A DNA stretch of 64,000 bases. It comes from Planococcus sp. PAMC 21323 (GTDB lineage: Bacteria; Bacillota; Bacilli; Bacillales_A; Planococcaceae). The stretch lies in contig NZ_CP009129.1 of NCBI RefSeq assembly GCF_000785555.1, forward strand, positions 930,001-994,000, in the 5' to 3' direction. The notes beneath the pieces were generated by a model. That model had not been told where the DNA came from. It made no database searches and saw only the letters and a program-made list of their open reading frames with translations. Each line of letters begins with the position of its first letter. The first letter of the stretch is position 1. This document shows, in pieces, positions 20,039 to 29,002 of this stretch. Position numbers and translations under genes: made by a program.

Positions 20039-20800
20039 ATGATTAAAAAATGGTTTTTAACAATCGTACTTGGAGGATCCATGGTAGCTCTAGCTGCTTG
20101 TGGTGATGATACAGCTAAAGACACTAAAGATGAAGAAACACCACAAGAAGAGGTAGCAGCAGATCAGGAAAATGGTGAACAACCAGAAATACCTGAGCCA
20201 GATTTAAAAGACATTCCTGAAGTTGTCGCAGAAGTAAATGGTGAAGAAATTGCAAAAGAGGATTTTGAGTCTGTTTATACAGGACAATTTCAACAAATGG
20301 CGATGCAAGCGCAAATGACTGGGCAAGAAGTAGATCAAGCTCAGCTGAAAGGTCAAGTTGCTGAAAGTTTAGTTGCGCAAGAATTACTTGTTCAAGAAAC
20401 TGAAAGCCAAAAACTAACGGCATCGGAAGAACAAACCAATACCGCACTAGAAGAGTTAGCGCAACAAAATGGCTTGACGTCTTCTGATGAACTTCTAGCG
20501 GCGCTTAAAGAGCAAGGGCTGTCTGAAGAAGAAGTTATGAAACAAGTAGAAACACAAGTGAAAATCGAACAGTTGATTGCCTCAGAAACTGGCGAAATTA
20601 AATTGACTGATGAAGAGCTACAAACTTATTATGATGAAGCTAAAGCTCAGCAAGAAGAAGCGGGCGGCGAAGAAATTCCAGCTTTTGAAGATGTAAAACC
20701 GCAAATTGAAGAAGAATTGAAAACGCAAAAAGAAAGCGAAGCTACACAAGCGTTAATCGCTAAACTTCGTGAAAACGCAGAAGTTACAATTAACTTATAG
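20039..20800 (+). CDS. SurA-N-domain lipoprotein (PrsA-like, no PPIase domain)
   Basis: This 253-residue lipoprotein has a signal peptide ending in the lipobox L-A-A-C (Cys about residue 20), then an acidic linker rich in Asp/Glu, then a SurA/trigger-factor-like chaperone domain beginning VVAEVNGEEIAKEDF. No parvulin rotamase domain is visible between the N-terminal helices and the C-terminal FEDVKPQIEEELKTQK helix, unlike PrsA. It probably assists folding of secreted proteins outside the membrane as a holdase; this is inference. The ATG at 20039 has GGGAGA upstream. A strong terminator follows. Confidence 0.85.
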   Translation: MIKKWFLTIVLGGSMVALAACGDDTAKDTKDEETPQEEVAADQENGEQPEIPEPDLKDIPEVVAEVNGEEIAKEDFESVYTGQFQQMAMQAQMTGQEVDQAQLKGQVAESLVAQELLVQETESQKLTASEEQTNTALEELAQQNGLTSSDELLAALKEQGLSEEEVMKQVETQVKIEQLIASETGEIKLTDEELQTYYDEAKAQQEEAGGEEIPAFEDVKPQIEEELKTQKESEATQALIAKLRENAEVTINL

Positions 20801-20801
20801 A

Positions 20802-20842
20802 AAAAAACCAGATTCCTTGTGAATCTGGTTTTTTTTTTTTTT
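20802..20842 (+). terminator. Terminator after the SurA-N lipoprotein gene
   Basis: CCAGATTC / GAATCTGG stem with CTTGT loop, flanked by an A-run and a run of about 14 T residues. Confidence 0.92.
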
Positions 20843-20929
20843 ATTAGGGCAGAATGAGGAAAATAGATGTTTTCAGGTTTTTATAACACATTTTTTCAGA
20901 GGTTTATAGCCATTTGTCAATCAGTGGGT

Positions 20930-20958
20930 TTGACAGGACCGGAAATTTTCCGTATCCT
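20930..20958 (+). promoter_or_regulatory. Promoter upstream of the BCCT transporter
   Basis: Consensus -35 TTGACA (20930-20935) and -10 TATCCT (20953-20958) have a 17-bp spacer. The leader to the ATG is about 155 nt and contains a terminator-like hairpin. Confidence 0.6.
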
Positions 20959-20984
20959 TTAGACTTGTGATAAAGAGAAACTTC

Positions 20985-21019
20985 AATCAGCGGGGGCTCT
21001 TCATCCTCCGCTGATTTTT
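20985..21019 (+). terminator. Leader hairpin with T-tail before the BCCT gene
   Basis: AATCAGCGG (20985-20993) pairs with CCGCTGATT (21008-21016), extendable by inner G-C pairs, and a TTTTTA tail follows. As it lies between the promoter and the gene it could attenuate transcription. Confidence 0.6.
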
Positions 21020-21120
21020 AGTTGATCAGTTCGGACTTTGACGTTTAGTGGACTGCTATTTAAATGAATAGGGTTTGCTGTCTGTTAAAGCGGAAAAAAA
21101 AGAAAGAGGAGAGAGACTAT

Positions 21121-22617
21121 ATGAAAAAAGTAACCAATGTTTTTTGGATTGTACTTGCGCTTGTATTATTAGCCATTGGCTTCGGCGCTTTTGCACCAGA
21201 TAGCTTTGCAGAAGTTACAGGGAATATAGAATCATTCCTGACAACTTCGTTCGGATGGTATTATTTGTTAATCGTTTCCATCATCGTTCTATTCTGTTTG
21301 TTTTTCCTTATCAGTCCGATGGGGCAAATCAAATTGGGGAAAGACTCGGATAAGCCAGAGTTTTCGTTTGGAACATGGATTGCCATGTTGTTTTCAGCAG
21401 GTATGGGGATTGGTTTAGTATTTTGGGGAGCTGCAGAACCGTTATCGCATTTTGCGATTAATCCGGCAACAGCTGAACCTGGGAGCGCTGAGGCTATGCG
21501 TGAGTCAATGCGTTTCAGCTTTTTCCACTGGGGAATTCATGCATGGGCTATATATGCCGTCGTGGCATTAGCACTAGCATATTCTCAGTTCCGAAAAGGG
21601 GAACCTGGATTGATCTCTGCTACGTTAAAGCCGATATTTGGAGATAAGATGAAAGGTCCTTGGGGCGCGTTTGTAGACATTATCGCTGTTTTTGCAACAG
21701 TGGTGGGTGTTGCAACAACTCTAGGCTTTGGCGCTATTCAAATTAACGGTGGACTTGCGTATTTGTTTGACGGAATACAGGAAGATAGCTTTGTTGTTCA
21801 ATTGATCATTATTGCAATTGTAACAGTATTGTTTATGATTTCTGCGTGGAGTGGGTTAAGTAAAGGGATTAAGTACCTTTCTAATGCCAATATGGTGCTA
21901 GCCATCGCTTTACTAGGAGCAGTAATTATTCTTGGTCCAACTTTATTAATCATGAATATGTTCACTGATACAATCGGTACTTATTTCCAAAATCTTGTTC
22001 AAATGAGTTTCCGTGCAGCACCAATTGATGGCGAAAACCGTTCATGGATTGATGGCTGGACGATCTTCTATTGGGCTTGGTGGATTTCATGGTCTCCGTT
22101 TGTTGGTATTTTCATTGCACGTGTTTCGAGAGGAAGAACAATCCGTCAGTTTCTATTAGGCGTTTTGATGATTCCGGCATTCGTAAGTTTCCTTTGGTTT
22201 GCGGCCTTCGGTACAACGGCAATTGATGTTCAACAAAGTGGTGTAGATTTAACGGGATTATTGACAGAGCAAACATTGTTTGCAGTTTTTAATGAGTTGC
22301 CATTTGGTGTATTGCTTTCAGTTATAGCAGTATTCCTAATCACAACCTTCTTTGTGACTTCTGCCGATTCCGCGACATTTGTTCTCGGAATGCAAACAAC
22401 AGGTGGTTCACTGTATCCACAAAATACAGTGAAATTGACATGGGGAGTTGCGCAATCAGCGATTGCTGTTATCCTATTGTCTACGGGTGGACTTAATACA
22501 TTGCAGACAGTATTAATTATTGTGGCATTTCCATTCTCTATCATCATTTTATTGATGATGGCATCCTTCTACAAGGCAGTAACAATAGAATACAAAGCTA
22601 TCAAACGTAAACGTTAA
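21121..22617 (+). CDS. BCCT-family glycine betaine/choline transporter
   Basis: This 498-residue membrane protein has about 12 transmembrane segments and belongs to the betaine/carnitine/choline transporter family (OpuD/BetT type). The [14 protein letters not shown] stretch and the Trp-rich [18 protein letters not shown] segment of TM8 are diagnostic. It imports compatible solutes with sodium for osmoprotection. The ATG at 21121 is chosen for its AGAGGAGAG site; the frame is open from 21064 but that would add a highly basic leader. No tight ligand specificity can be assigned. Confidence 0.9.
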   Translation: MKKVTNVFWIVLALVLLAIGFGAFAPDSFAEVTGNIESFLTTSFGWYYLLIVSIIVLFCLFFLISPMGQIKLGKDSDKPEFSFGTWIAMLFSAGMGIGLVFWGAAEPLSHFAINPATAEPGSAEAMRESMRFSFFHWGIHAWAIYAVVALALAYSQFRKGEPGLISATLKPIFGDKMKGPWGAFVDIIAVFATVVGVATTLGFGAIQINGGLAYLFDGIQEDSFVVQLIIIAIVTVLFMISAWSGLSKGIKYLSNANMVLAIALLGAVIILGPTLLIMNMFTDTIGTYFQNLVQMSFRAAPIDGENRSWIDGWTIFYWAWWISWSPFVGIFIARVSRGRTIRQFLLGVLMIPAFVSFLWFAAFGTTAIDVQQSGVDLTGLLTEQTLFAVFNELPFGVLLSVIAVFLITTFFVTSADSATFVLGMQTTGGSLYPQNTVKLTWGVAQSAIAVILLSTGGLNTLQTVLIIVAFPFSIIILLMMASFYKAVTIEYKAIKRKR

Positions 22618-22641
22618 AACCGCCGCTTCGGCGGTTTTTTC
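22618..22641 (+). terminator. Terminator after the BCCT gene
   Basis: AACCGCCG / CGGCGGTT stem starts right after the stop codon and is followed by TTTTTT. Confidence 0.88.
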
Positions 22642-22696
22642 ATTACATAAGCGTTATAATGGAATGTAAGCAATTAAAAGATGGAGGATTTTTAAT

Positions 22697-23596
22697 ATGG
22701 AAAAACCACATGTATTATTAATCGATGGAATGGCGTTATTGTTCCGCTCGTTTTTCGCTACGTCGGCTGTAAATCAGTATTTTAGAACAACCGAAGGGTT
22801 AGCCACAAATGGTGTGCAAGGATTTACTCGCCACGTATTAGCGGCTAAAACAATGATGAAGCCAACGCATATGGCAGTATGTTGGGATATGGGATCTAAA
22901 ACGTTCCGAACGGATTTATTTGATGGCTATAAAGCAAATCGTCCAGCACCTCCAGAAGACATGGTGCATCAGTTTGATTGGGCGCAAGAAGTTTCCGAGC
23001 AACTAGGCTGGAAAAATTACGGCGAAGCGGGGATTGAAGCAGATGACTTTATCGGCTCATTTACCAAGCAATGGCAGGGCCAAGTAGACTTTACCATCAT
23101 CACTGGAGACAAGGATATGCTGCAACTATTGTCGCCTTCTGTCAAAATAGCGTTTATGAAAAAAGGCTTTCATGTTTACGATGTCTATACCGAAGAGAGA
23201 TTTATTGAAGAGTATGGCATTCAACCTTCGCAATTTGCTGATGTTAAAGCGTTTATGGGCGACCCGAGCGATGGCTATCCTGGGGTTAAGGGGATTGGAC
23301 CGAAGACTGCACTTCAGCTGATTCAAACTTACAGCTCGACTGATGGTGTATTAGAAGCCATCGACGAATTAAAACCAGCACAAAAAAAGAAAATTGATGA
23401 GCATAAAGAAATGTTGTTGCTATCAAAAAAACTGGCTGTCATCAAGTGTGACATCCAGTTGAACGTGTCATTAGAGGAAATTTCTGTTCCTAACTACACG
23501 AAAGACCATATTCAATTATGTCGCGACCAACAATTAACATTACTCGCTAAACAGCTTGAGAAAAATATTGGTGTTACAACCGATCCGTGGGCATGA
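22697..23596 (+). CDS. ypcP: 5'-3' exonuclease (PolA N-domain-like, YpcP family)
   Basis: This 299-residue stand-alone flap/5'-nuclease resembles the N-terminal domain of DNA polymerase I. Metal-binding acidic motifs are visible in LLIDGMALLFRS, EADDFIGSF and TGDKDMLQLL, and a helix-hairpin-helix in GVKGIGPKTALQLI. It probably removes RNA primers and flaps in replication and repair. The ATG follows a GGAGG site. The last 23 bp overlap the convergent C39-like gene. Confidence 0.93.
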   Translation: MEKPHVLLIDGMALLFRSFFATSAVNQYFRTTEGLATNGVQGFTRHVLAAKTMMKPTHMAVCWDMGSKTFRTDLFDGYKANRPAPPEDMVHQFDWAQEVSEQLGWKNYGEAGIEADDFIGSFTKQWQGQVDFTIITGDKDMLQLLSPSVKIAFMKKGFHVYDVYTEERFIEEYGIQPSQFADVKAFMGDPSDGYPGVKGIGPKTALQLIQTYSSTDGVLEAIDELKPAQKKKIDEHKEMLLLSKKLAVIKCDIQLNVSLEEISVPNYTKDHIQLCRDQQLTLLAKQLEKNIGVTTDPWA

Positions 23597-24089
23597 TTTT
23601 AACAAAAGTTAACACTTTCCGATTTTCTTGATAAGAAACCGTCCGCATTTTGCTGGGGCGGTTTTTTTGTCCGTTATCATGAATATAAAGAATGAGATCA
23701 TTTGCCTGTTGTTCAAAGCCGATTAATGGCACCCAATGATAGCTATATACTGGTTTTGAGAACCAGTGAAACGTGAAATAGCGGTCAAACTTCATCGCAA
23801 GTGGACGACCCGCTAGCAATTCTTTTTTGACTTCTTCCAAGTTGTTTACTTTTTTCACTTCATAGCGTATACCGGTAATTTTCTTGAAATTCCTCATCAA
23901 TCTCCAAGTAAACAAACCAATAGGTGTCGAACCAAGTAGTCGGTAAAGCTGATTGACACCAATTTCAAGCTTTTCATGATGTTGCAATATAGCCGCGATT
24001 GTTACAGGACCACATGCAGATGGACGAAATTTCTTTAAGATTTTTTCGTTGTGTTGGGAAAGGCCTTGAAAAGCGATTAATTTTTTCAT
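23574..24089 (-). CDS. C39-like papain-fold protein
   Basis: This 171-residue protein resembles the peptidase C39 / YvpB-like group. A candidate catalytic Cys lies in PSACGPVTIAAIL (about residue 26), a His in YSYHWVPLIGF and an Asp/Asn in YIHDNG, in papain-like order. No signal peptide or membrane segment is present, so it is probably cytoplasmic. The substrate is unknown. The ATG follows GGAGG. Its 3' end overlaps ypcP antisense by 23 bp. Confidence 0.75.
   Translation of the reverse strand: MKKLIAFQGLSQHNEKILKKFRPSACGPVTIAAILQHHEKLEIGVNQLYRLLGSTPIGLFTWRLMRNFKKITGIRYEVKKVNNLEEVKKELLAGRPLAMKFDRYFTFHWFSKPVYSYHWVPLIGFEQQANDLILYIHDNGQKNRPSKMRTVSYQENRKVLTFVKIMPTDRL
23636..23669 (+). terminator. 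Terminator of ypcP, inside the convergent gene
   Basis: AAACCGTCC pairs with GGGCGGTTT (with a G-U pair) and is followed by seven T residues. It lies within the coding sequence of the opposite-strand C39-like gene. Confidence 0.72.
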
Positions 24090-24121
24090 GAACTAGACCT
24101 CCACATCATCATTTTATGAGA

Positions 24122-24586
24122 TTACATTTTGGATGCCAATTTTTTATTTTCACTTAGGACATGTTCAAGTGCTACTTTGAAGGTCGTATAAACTTCTAAC
24201 TCAACTTGAATGCCTGCATGGACAATTTCACGTACAAACAAGGGATTAAACCCAACATAAATCGCGCGCAAGCCCATTAGCCCAAGTGCGGAATTTAATT
24301 GGCTTAATTCGCTTGCTAAACCATTATAGTCAAACTCCATCAAGTCATCAGTTGTCACTCCTGTAAAGTCAAAAATAACCCGTTCAGTATCCCGATGTTT
24401 TTCTGCATACTCTAAAACTGCCGTACGAATCAAGTCGAAACGGTCCGTAAAAATAAAACCTGCGATGGGTACTAAAATCGTTTTGGGCACCACCGATGGA
24501 ATAATTGGAGCGGACATATTTTTTATCAGCTTTTTAAAATAAACCAGCTGTTCTTGTAATTGTTTAATTTCTTGTTGTGGATCCAT
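24122..24586 (-). CDS. STAS-domain protein (RsbR-type C-terminal domain)
   Basis: This 154-residue protein has a short N-terminal coiled-coil helix (residues 1-25, EIKQLQEQLVYFKKLI) followed by a STAS domain with VPIAGFIFTDRF and VIFDFTGVTTDD. The arrangement resembles the C-terminal half of RsbR/RsbS stressosome proteins, where Thr residues near the same place are phosphorylated; the TT pair in GVTTDD is a candidate. It lacks the N-terminal globin-like sensor, so it may be a stand-alone STAS regulator of the sigma-B pathway or unrelated. It lies 32 bp upstream of the C39-like gene on the same strand, so the two may be co-transcribed. Confidence 0.78.
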   Translation of the reverse strand: MDPQQEIKQLQEQLVYFKKLIKNMSAPIIPSVVPKTILVPIAGFIFTDRFDLIRTAVLEYAEKHRDTERVIFDFTGVTTDDLMEFDYNGLASELSQLNSALGLMGLRAIYVGFNPLFVREIVHAGIQVELEVYTTFKVALEHVLSENKKLASKM

Positions 24587-24679
24587 TCCTAAACCTCCGA
24601 AATTTGTAATATGGGTTATTCATTTAGTTGCTCATACTATAACATTTTTTTAAAAAATTGGTGCATCTTACATTATAGC

Positions 24680-24713
24680 GAAAAAAAGAGTAGGCGGGAG
24701 CCTACTCTTTTTG
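24680..24713 (-). terminator. Terminator of the thioredoxin-like gene
   Basis: AAAGAGTAGGC / GCCTACTCTTT with GGGA loop; on the minus strand a run of seven T residues follows. Confidence 0.85.
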
Positions 24714-25022
24714 ATCGTTTAAAAAGTTTGTAACTGATTCTGGTGATTTCGCGTTTGCGCTATGAAGGTGAGCTGTTTTTTCTCCACCTTTGAAAATCAG
24801 CAAACTCGGAATTCCCATTACATCGTATTTTTCAGCAATGTCTGGAAGTTCGTCGCGATTAACATCCAACCATTGGTATTGGTTATATTCTTCGACGATT
24901 GGATCAATAAACATGTCCATTCTTCTGCAGTCTGGGCACCAGCCGGCTTGGAACTTTACAATTACCGGTTGTTCGCCGTTAATCGCTTCGTTGAATTGTT
25001 CAGTTGTAGTAAGTGATTTCAT
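24702..25022 (-). CDS. ytpP: Thioredoxin-like protein, YtpP family
   Basis: This 106-residue thioredoxin-fold protein carries a WCPDC redox motif (about residues 28-32) and the cis-proline MGIPSLLIF. The CPDC pair differs from the CGPC of thioredoxin, suggesting a different redox potential or partner. The ATG has AAGGAGG upstream. A promoter with TTGCGA and TAAACT is seen on the minus strand at 25052-25079. Confidence 0.9.
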   Translation of the reverse strand: MKSLTTTEQFNEAINGEQPVIVKFQAGWCPDCRRMDMFIDPIVEEYNQYQWLDVNRDELPDIAEKYDVMGIPSLLIFKGGEKTAHLHSANAKSPESVTNFLNDQKE

Positions 25023-25051
25023 TTAGGTAGCCTCCTTATAGGTTCTCTTTC

Positions 25052-25079
25052 AGTTTAGCGTGCTTTCAATAAATCGCAA
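25052..25079 (-). promoter_or_regulatory. Promoter of the ytpP-like gene
   Basis: Minus-strand -35 TTGCGA (plus 25074-25079) and -10 TAAACT (plus 25052-25057) have a 16-bp spacer. Confidence 0.5.
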
Positions 25080-25123
25080 ATAATTTGTCTTTGAAAAATT
25101 TAGGGAAGTTTAGCGATTAAATA

Positions 25124-25152
25124 TTGCGAAAATAAGAAAAATAACTTACACT
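25124..25152 (+). promoter_or_regulatory. Promoter of the fadN operon
   Basis: -35 TTGCGA (25124-25129) and -10 TACACT (25147-25152) have a 17-bp spacer. The FadR-type palindrome lies about 40 bp downstream of the -10. Confidence 0.5.
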
Positions 25153-25193
25153 TAAAGACATAGGAAAACGTTCTATTTTTTTTAACCTAAAAA

Positions 25194-25211
25194 TGAATGA
25201 GTGTTCATTCA
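25194..25211. promoter_or_regulatory. FadR (TetR-type) operator upstream of fadN
   Basis: TGAATGA-GTGT-TCATTCA is a perfect 7-4-7 inverted repeat close to the Bacillus FadR box TGAATGANTANTCATTCA. FadR is released by long-chain acyl-CoA, so the beta-oxidation genes should be induced by fatty acids. Confidence 0.85.
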
Positions 25212-25233
25212 AAAAATCAAGGAGGGTTTGCTA

Positions 25234-27618
25234 GTGGCTTACCAAATTAGAAAAGCAGCTGTACTCGGTTCAGGCGTAATGGGTTCAGGAATTGCAGCGC
25301 ATCTTGCAAATATAGGAATTCCAGTTGTGTTACTTGATATTGTTCCGCGTGAATTGTCGAAAGAAGAACAAGCAAAAGGATTAACGCTTGAAGACAAAGC
25401 GGTACGTAATCGCATGGCAACGGGTTCAATCCAAAAACTACTTAAACAAAAACCAGCACCATTAACAGCTAAAAAGAATCTTCAATTGATCACACCAGGA
25501 AATTTAGAAGATGATTTGGAAAAACTAAAAGATGTTGATTGGATTATAGAAGTAATCGTTGAAAACTTAGAAGTAAAGAAATCTTTATATGAAAAAATTG
25601 ATAATGTGCGAAAAGAAGGAACAATCGTTTCTTCAAACACATCAGGCATTAGCATTAATGCAATGGTCGAAGGGCGCTCAGAAGATTTTGGAAAACATTT
25701 CTTAGGAACGCATTTCTTTAATCCACCGCGTTACTTAAAATTGCTAGAAATCATTCCAGCAAATACAACAGCTCCTGAAGTATTAGAGTTTATGACGAAA
25801 TTTGGTGAAGATCAGTTAGGAAAAGGAGTAGTTGTCGCAAAAGACACACCCAACTTTATTGCTAATCGAATTGGAACTTACGGTTTGCTTGTCACGTTAC
25901 GCGAAATGATGGCGCGCGGTTATTCAATTGGCGAAGTAGACTCTGTAACTGGACCATTAATCGGTCGTCCAAAATCAGCTACGTTCAGAACTTTAGATGT
26001 TGTGGGTCTAGATACGTTTATGCATGTTTCTAAAAATGTTTATGATCAAACTACAGGCGAAGAACAGCAAGTGTTTGACGCACCAGAATTTATGAAGAAA
26101 ATGGTGGAAAACGGTTGGCTTGGGGCAAAGTCAGGACAAGGTTTCTTCTTGAAAAAAGATAAAGAAATTTTAGAGCTAGATCCAGAAACTTTGGAATACC
26201 GTCCAGCTGGAAAATTGAAAACGCCTTCACAAGAAATGGCAAAACAACAAAAAGGTCTTGTAGCTAAAATGCAAACACTCGTTTATGCAGAAGATCGCAC
26301 GGGCGAATTGCTGTGGAGCATACTTTCTCCAACATTACGTTATTCAGCTGAATTGACTGGAGAAATTGCAGACGATATCGTCGCGATCGATAATGCCATG
26401 AAATGGGGCTTCGGTTGGCAGCAAGGACCATTTGAAACTTGGGATGCGATTGGAGTCAAAAAATCAGTAGAAAAAATGACACAAGAAGGTCATTCGGTTC
26501 CAGCGTTCGTACAAGCTCTAATAGATAGTGGAAACGAAACCTTCTACAAAGAAGAAAACGGGGACCTTCATTTCTTTGATGGCACAAATTATAAGTCCGT
26601 ACCGGTTAATGAAAAAGTTATCGATTTAAAACGATATAAGAAAAAGCATGGCGTCATCAAATCCAATTCAGGTGCTAGTTTAATTGACTTAGGCGACGGT
26701 ATTGCGTTACTAGAATTCCATTCACGCTCCAATGCGATTGGCTTAGACATCATGCAAATGATCAATTACGCAGTCGACGAAGTTGAGAAAAACTTTAAAG
26801 GACTTGTTATTGGAAACCAAGGCAAAAACTTCTGTGTTGGTGCAAACCTAGGCATGATCTTAATGGAAGCACAAGATGACAATATTTTTGAACTTGACTT
26901 TACGATTAAAACCTTCCAAAACGCGATGATGAAATTAAAATACAGCAATAAACCAGTTGTAGCAGCACCATTTGGTATGGCTCTAGGTGGCGGTGCAGAA
27001 GTAACATTGCCAGCAGCACATATTCAAGCTTCTATGGAAACCTATATGGGACTCGTCGAAGTAGGCGTTGGGTTAATTCCTGGCGGCGGTGGAAACAAAG
27101 AGCTTTACATGAAACAGTTGAAAGGTTTACCGAACGGCGTAACAATTGATTACTTAAATATCGCGACGAAAGTATTCGAATCAATCGCGATGGCTAAAGT
27201 GTCTACTTCAGCAGAAGAAGCACGTGAAAACAACTTCTTAAACTTCGTAGATGGTATCAGCGTTAATAGCGACCATCTACTACACGATGCTAAACTAGCA
27301 GCTCTTTCATTATATGAAAATGGTTACCAAGCACCGTTACGCGAAAAAGTACCAGTTCCAGGTGAACCTGGCTATGCAACGCTACTTTTAGGTGCAGAAG
27401 GCATGTTCATTTCTGGTTATATTAGCGAACATGACTTGAAAATTGCTAAAAAACTAGCATTTGTTCTAGCGGGCGGCAAAGTTCCATACGGCACAAAAGT
27501 AGATGAGCAATATTTGCTCGACCTTGAGCGCCAAGCGTTCTTAAGCTTAGTAGCAGAACCAAAAACCCAGCAACGTATGCAACATATGCTAGTTAAAGGG
27601 AAACCATTACGTAATTAA
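25234..27618 (+). CDS. fadN: 3-hydroxyacyl-CoA dehydrogenase / enoyl-CoA hydratase
   Basis: This 794-residue multifunctional beta-oxidation enzyme begins with a Rossmann fold AAVLGSGVMGSGIAAHLANIG, then two hydroxyacyl-CoA dehydrogenase C-terminal domains, then a C-terminal crotonase domain (from about residue 490, with oxyanion GMALGGGAE). It hydrates enoyl-CoA and oxidises 3-hydroxyacyl-CoA. The GTG at 25234 is preferred because AAGGAGG precedes it and earlier codons overlap the operator. Length matches Bacillus FadN (about 790). It leads the fadN-fadA pair. Confidence 0.95.
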   Translation: MAYQIRKAAVLGSGVMGSGIAAHLANIGIPVVLLDIVPRELSKEEQAKGLTLEDKAVRNRMATGSIQKLLKQKPAPLTAKKNLQLITPGNLEDDLEKLKDVDWIIEVIVENLEVKKSLYEKIDNVRKEGTIVSSNTSGISINAMVEGRSEDFGKHFLGTHFFNPPRYLKLLEIIPANTTAPEVLEFMTKFGEDQLGKGVVVAKDTPNFIANRIGTYGLLVTLREMMARGYSIGEVDSVTGPLIGRPKSATFRTLDVVGLDTFMHVSKNVYDQTTGEEQQVFDAPEFMKKMVENGWLGAKSGQGFFLKKDKEILELDPETLEYRPAGKLKTPSQEMAKQQKGLVAKMQTLVYAEDRTGELLWSILSPTLRYSAELTGEIADDIVAIDNAMKWGFGWQQGPFETWDAIGVKKSVEKMTQEGHSVPAFVQALIDSGNETFYKEENGDLHFFDGTNYKSVPVNEKVIDLKRYKKKHGVIKSNSGASLIDLGDGIALLEFHSRSNAIGLDIMQMINYAVDEVEKNFKGLVIGNQGKNFCVGANLGMILMEAQDDNIFELDFTIKTFQNAMMKLKYSNKPVVAAPFGMALGGGAEVTLPAAHIQASMETYMGLVEVGVGLIPGGGGNKELYMKQLKGLPNGVTIDYLNIATKVFESIAMAKVSTSAEEARENNFLNFVDGISVNSDHLLHDAKLAALSLYENGYQAPLREKVPVPGEPGYATLLLGAEGMFISGYISEHDLKIAKKLAFVLAGGKVPYGTKVDEQYLLDLERQAFLSLVAEPKTQQRMQHMLVKGKPLRN

Positions 27619-27645
27619 TCGTTGATCATAAAGGAGGAACTATAC

Positions 27646-28821
27646 ATGCGTGAAGCAGTAATTGTGGCCAGTGCTCGAACACCGGTCGGAAAAGCGACAA
27701 AAGGTTCTTTAGTGACTGTGCGACCAGATGATTTTGGTGCATTAGTTGTAAGAGAAGCATTACAGCGAGCTGGCGGTTATGATGGGCCAATCGATGATTT
27801 AATTATGGGATGCGCGATGCCAGAAGCAGAACAAGGCATGAATATCGCACGTAATATCGGAGCACTTGCAGGATTGCCAGACACAGTGCCGGCTGTTACT
27901 GTAAACCGTTTCTGTTCTTCAGGCCTTCAAACAATCGCTTATGCAGCAGAACGAATTATGGTTGGGTCAGCCGATGCAATTATCGCAGGCGGCGTAGAGT
28001 CTATGAGCATGGTCCCAATGATGGGCAACGTCATTCGTCCAAACTCCAAACTCGCTGAAACAGCTCCTCAGTATTATATGAGCATGGGTCATACAGCCGA
28101 ACAAGTTGCGACAAAATACGGCGTCAGCCGTGAAGACCAAGATGCATTTGCAGTTCGCTCTCATGAAAAAGCGGCAGCAGCCATTGCAGCTGGAAACTTT
28201 GATGATGAAATCGTTCCTGTAGAAGTAACAAAACGATATGTCGATGAAAACAATAAATACCAAGAAAAAACATCGATGTTCACAATGGACGAAGGCGTTC
28301 GTCACAGCACCAATTCGGACGGTCTTGGTAAATTGCGTCCAGCTTTCTCAGCGCGGGGATCGGTAACGGCAGGGAACTCATCGCAAACATCTGATGGTGC
28401 TGGAGCATTGCTTGTTATGGACCGTGAAAAAGCTGAAGCACTTGGACTAAAGCCAATCGCTAAATTCCGTTCATTCGCAACAGGTGGTGTACCACCAGAA
28501 ATTATGGGAATCGGACCGATTGTCGCAATTCCAAAAGCATTAAAATTAGCTGGACTCACGATTGATGACATTGATGTATGGGAATTAAACGAAGCATTTG
28601 CTTCTCAATCACTAGGTGTTATACGTGAGCTTGGTCTGGATATCGACAAAGTAAACTTTAACGGCGGTGCAATCGCACTTGGTCACCCACTGGGTGCAAC
28701 AGGTTCCATTTTAACCATTCGCATGATGAGTGAACTAAAACGCCAAGGCAAACAATTTGGTGTCGTAACCATGTGTATCGGCGGGGGAATGGGCGCAGCA
28801 GGCGTCTTTGAAATGCTATAG
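27646..28821 (+). CDS. fadA: Acetyl-CoA C-acyltransferase (3-ketoacyl-CoA thiolase)
   Basis: This 391-residue thiolase cleaves 3-ketoacyl-CoA with CoA to release acetyl-CoA. The nucleophilic Cys is in NRFCSSGLQ, the His in GHPLGATG and the second Cys in CIGGGMGAAG. The ATG at 27646 has AAAGGAGG upstream. It follows fadN by 27 bp and is surely in the same operon. Confidence 0.96.
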   Translation: MREAVIVASARTPVGKATKGSLVTVRPDDFGALVVREALQRAGGYDGPIDDLIMGCAMPEAEQGMNIARNIGALAGLPDTVPAVTVNRFCSSGLQTIAYAAERIMVGSADAIIAGGVESMSMVPMMGNVIRPNSKLAETAPQYYMSMGHTAEQVATKYGVSREDQDAFAVRSHEKAAAAIAAGNFDDEIVPVEVTKRYVDENNKYQEKTSMFTMDEGVRHSTNSDGLGKLRPAFSARGSVTAGNSSQTSDGAGALLVMDREKAEALGLKPIAKFRSFATGGVPPEIMGIGPIVAIPKALKLAGLTIDDIDVWELNEAFASQSLGVIRELGLDIDKVNFNGGAIALGHPLGATGSILTIRMMSELKRQGKQFGVVTMCIGGGMGAAGVFEML

Positions 28822-28834
28822 AGATTAGTAAAGT

Positions 28835-28954
28835 AAGAAATCGCTTCAGGCGGACGCTTTCCGCGGGCGAAGCGCTGAGCCTCCTCGTCGCAAGCTCCTG
28901 CGGGGTCTCATCACTCCGCTTTCCCGCTGGAGTCGCCGCCTTACGCTCTTTCTT
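28835..28954. repeat. Palindromic intergenic repeat, copy 1
   Basis: About 120 nt of GC-rich sequence between fadA and fadE. Outer arms AAGAAA (28835-28840) and TTTCTT (28949-28954) and inner arms GGCGGAC / GTCGCCGCC can pair. The internal motifs CGCTTTC-CGCGGGC and CCCGC-GGAGTC recur reversed in the second copy at 29003-29126. Confidence 0.7.
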
Positions 28955-29002
28955 CATGGTTAACTATTTGAAAATAAGATGAATGATATAAGCCATTCAC
29001 TA

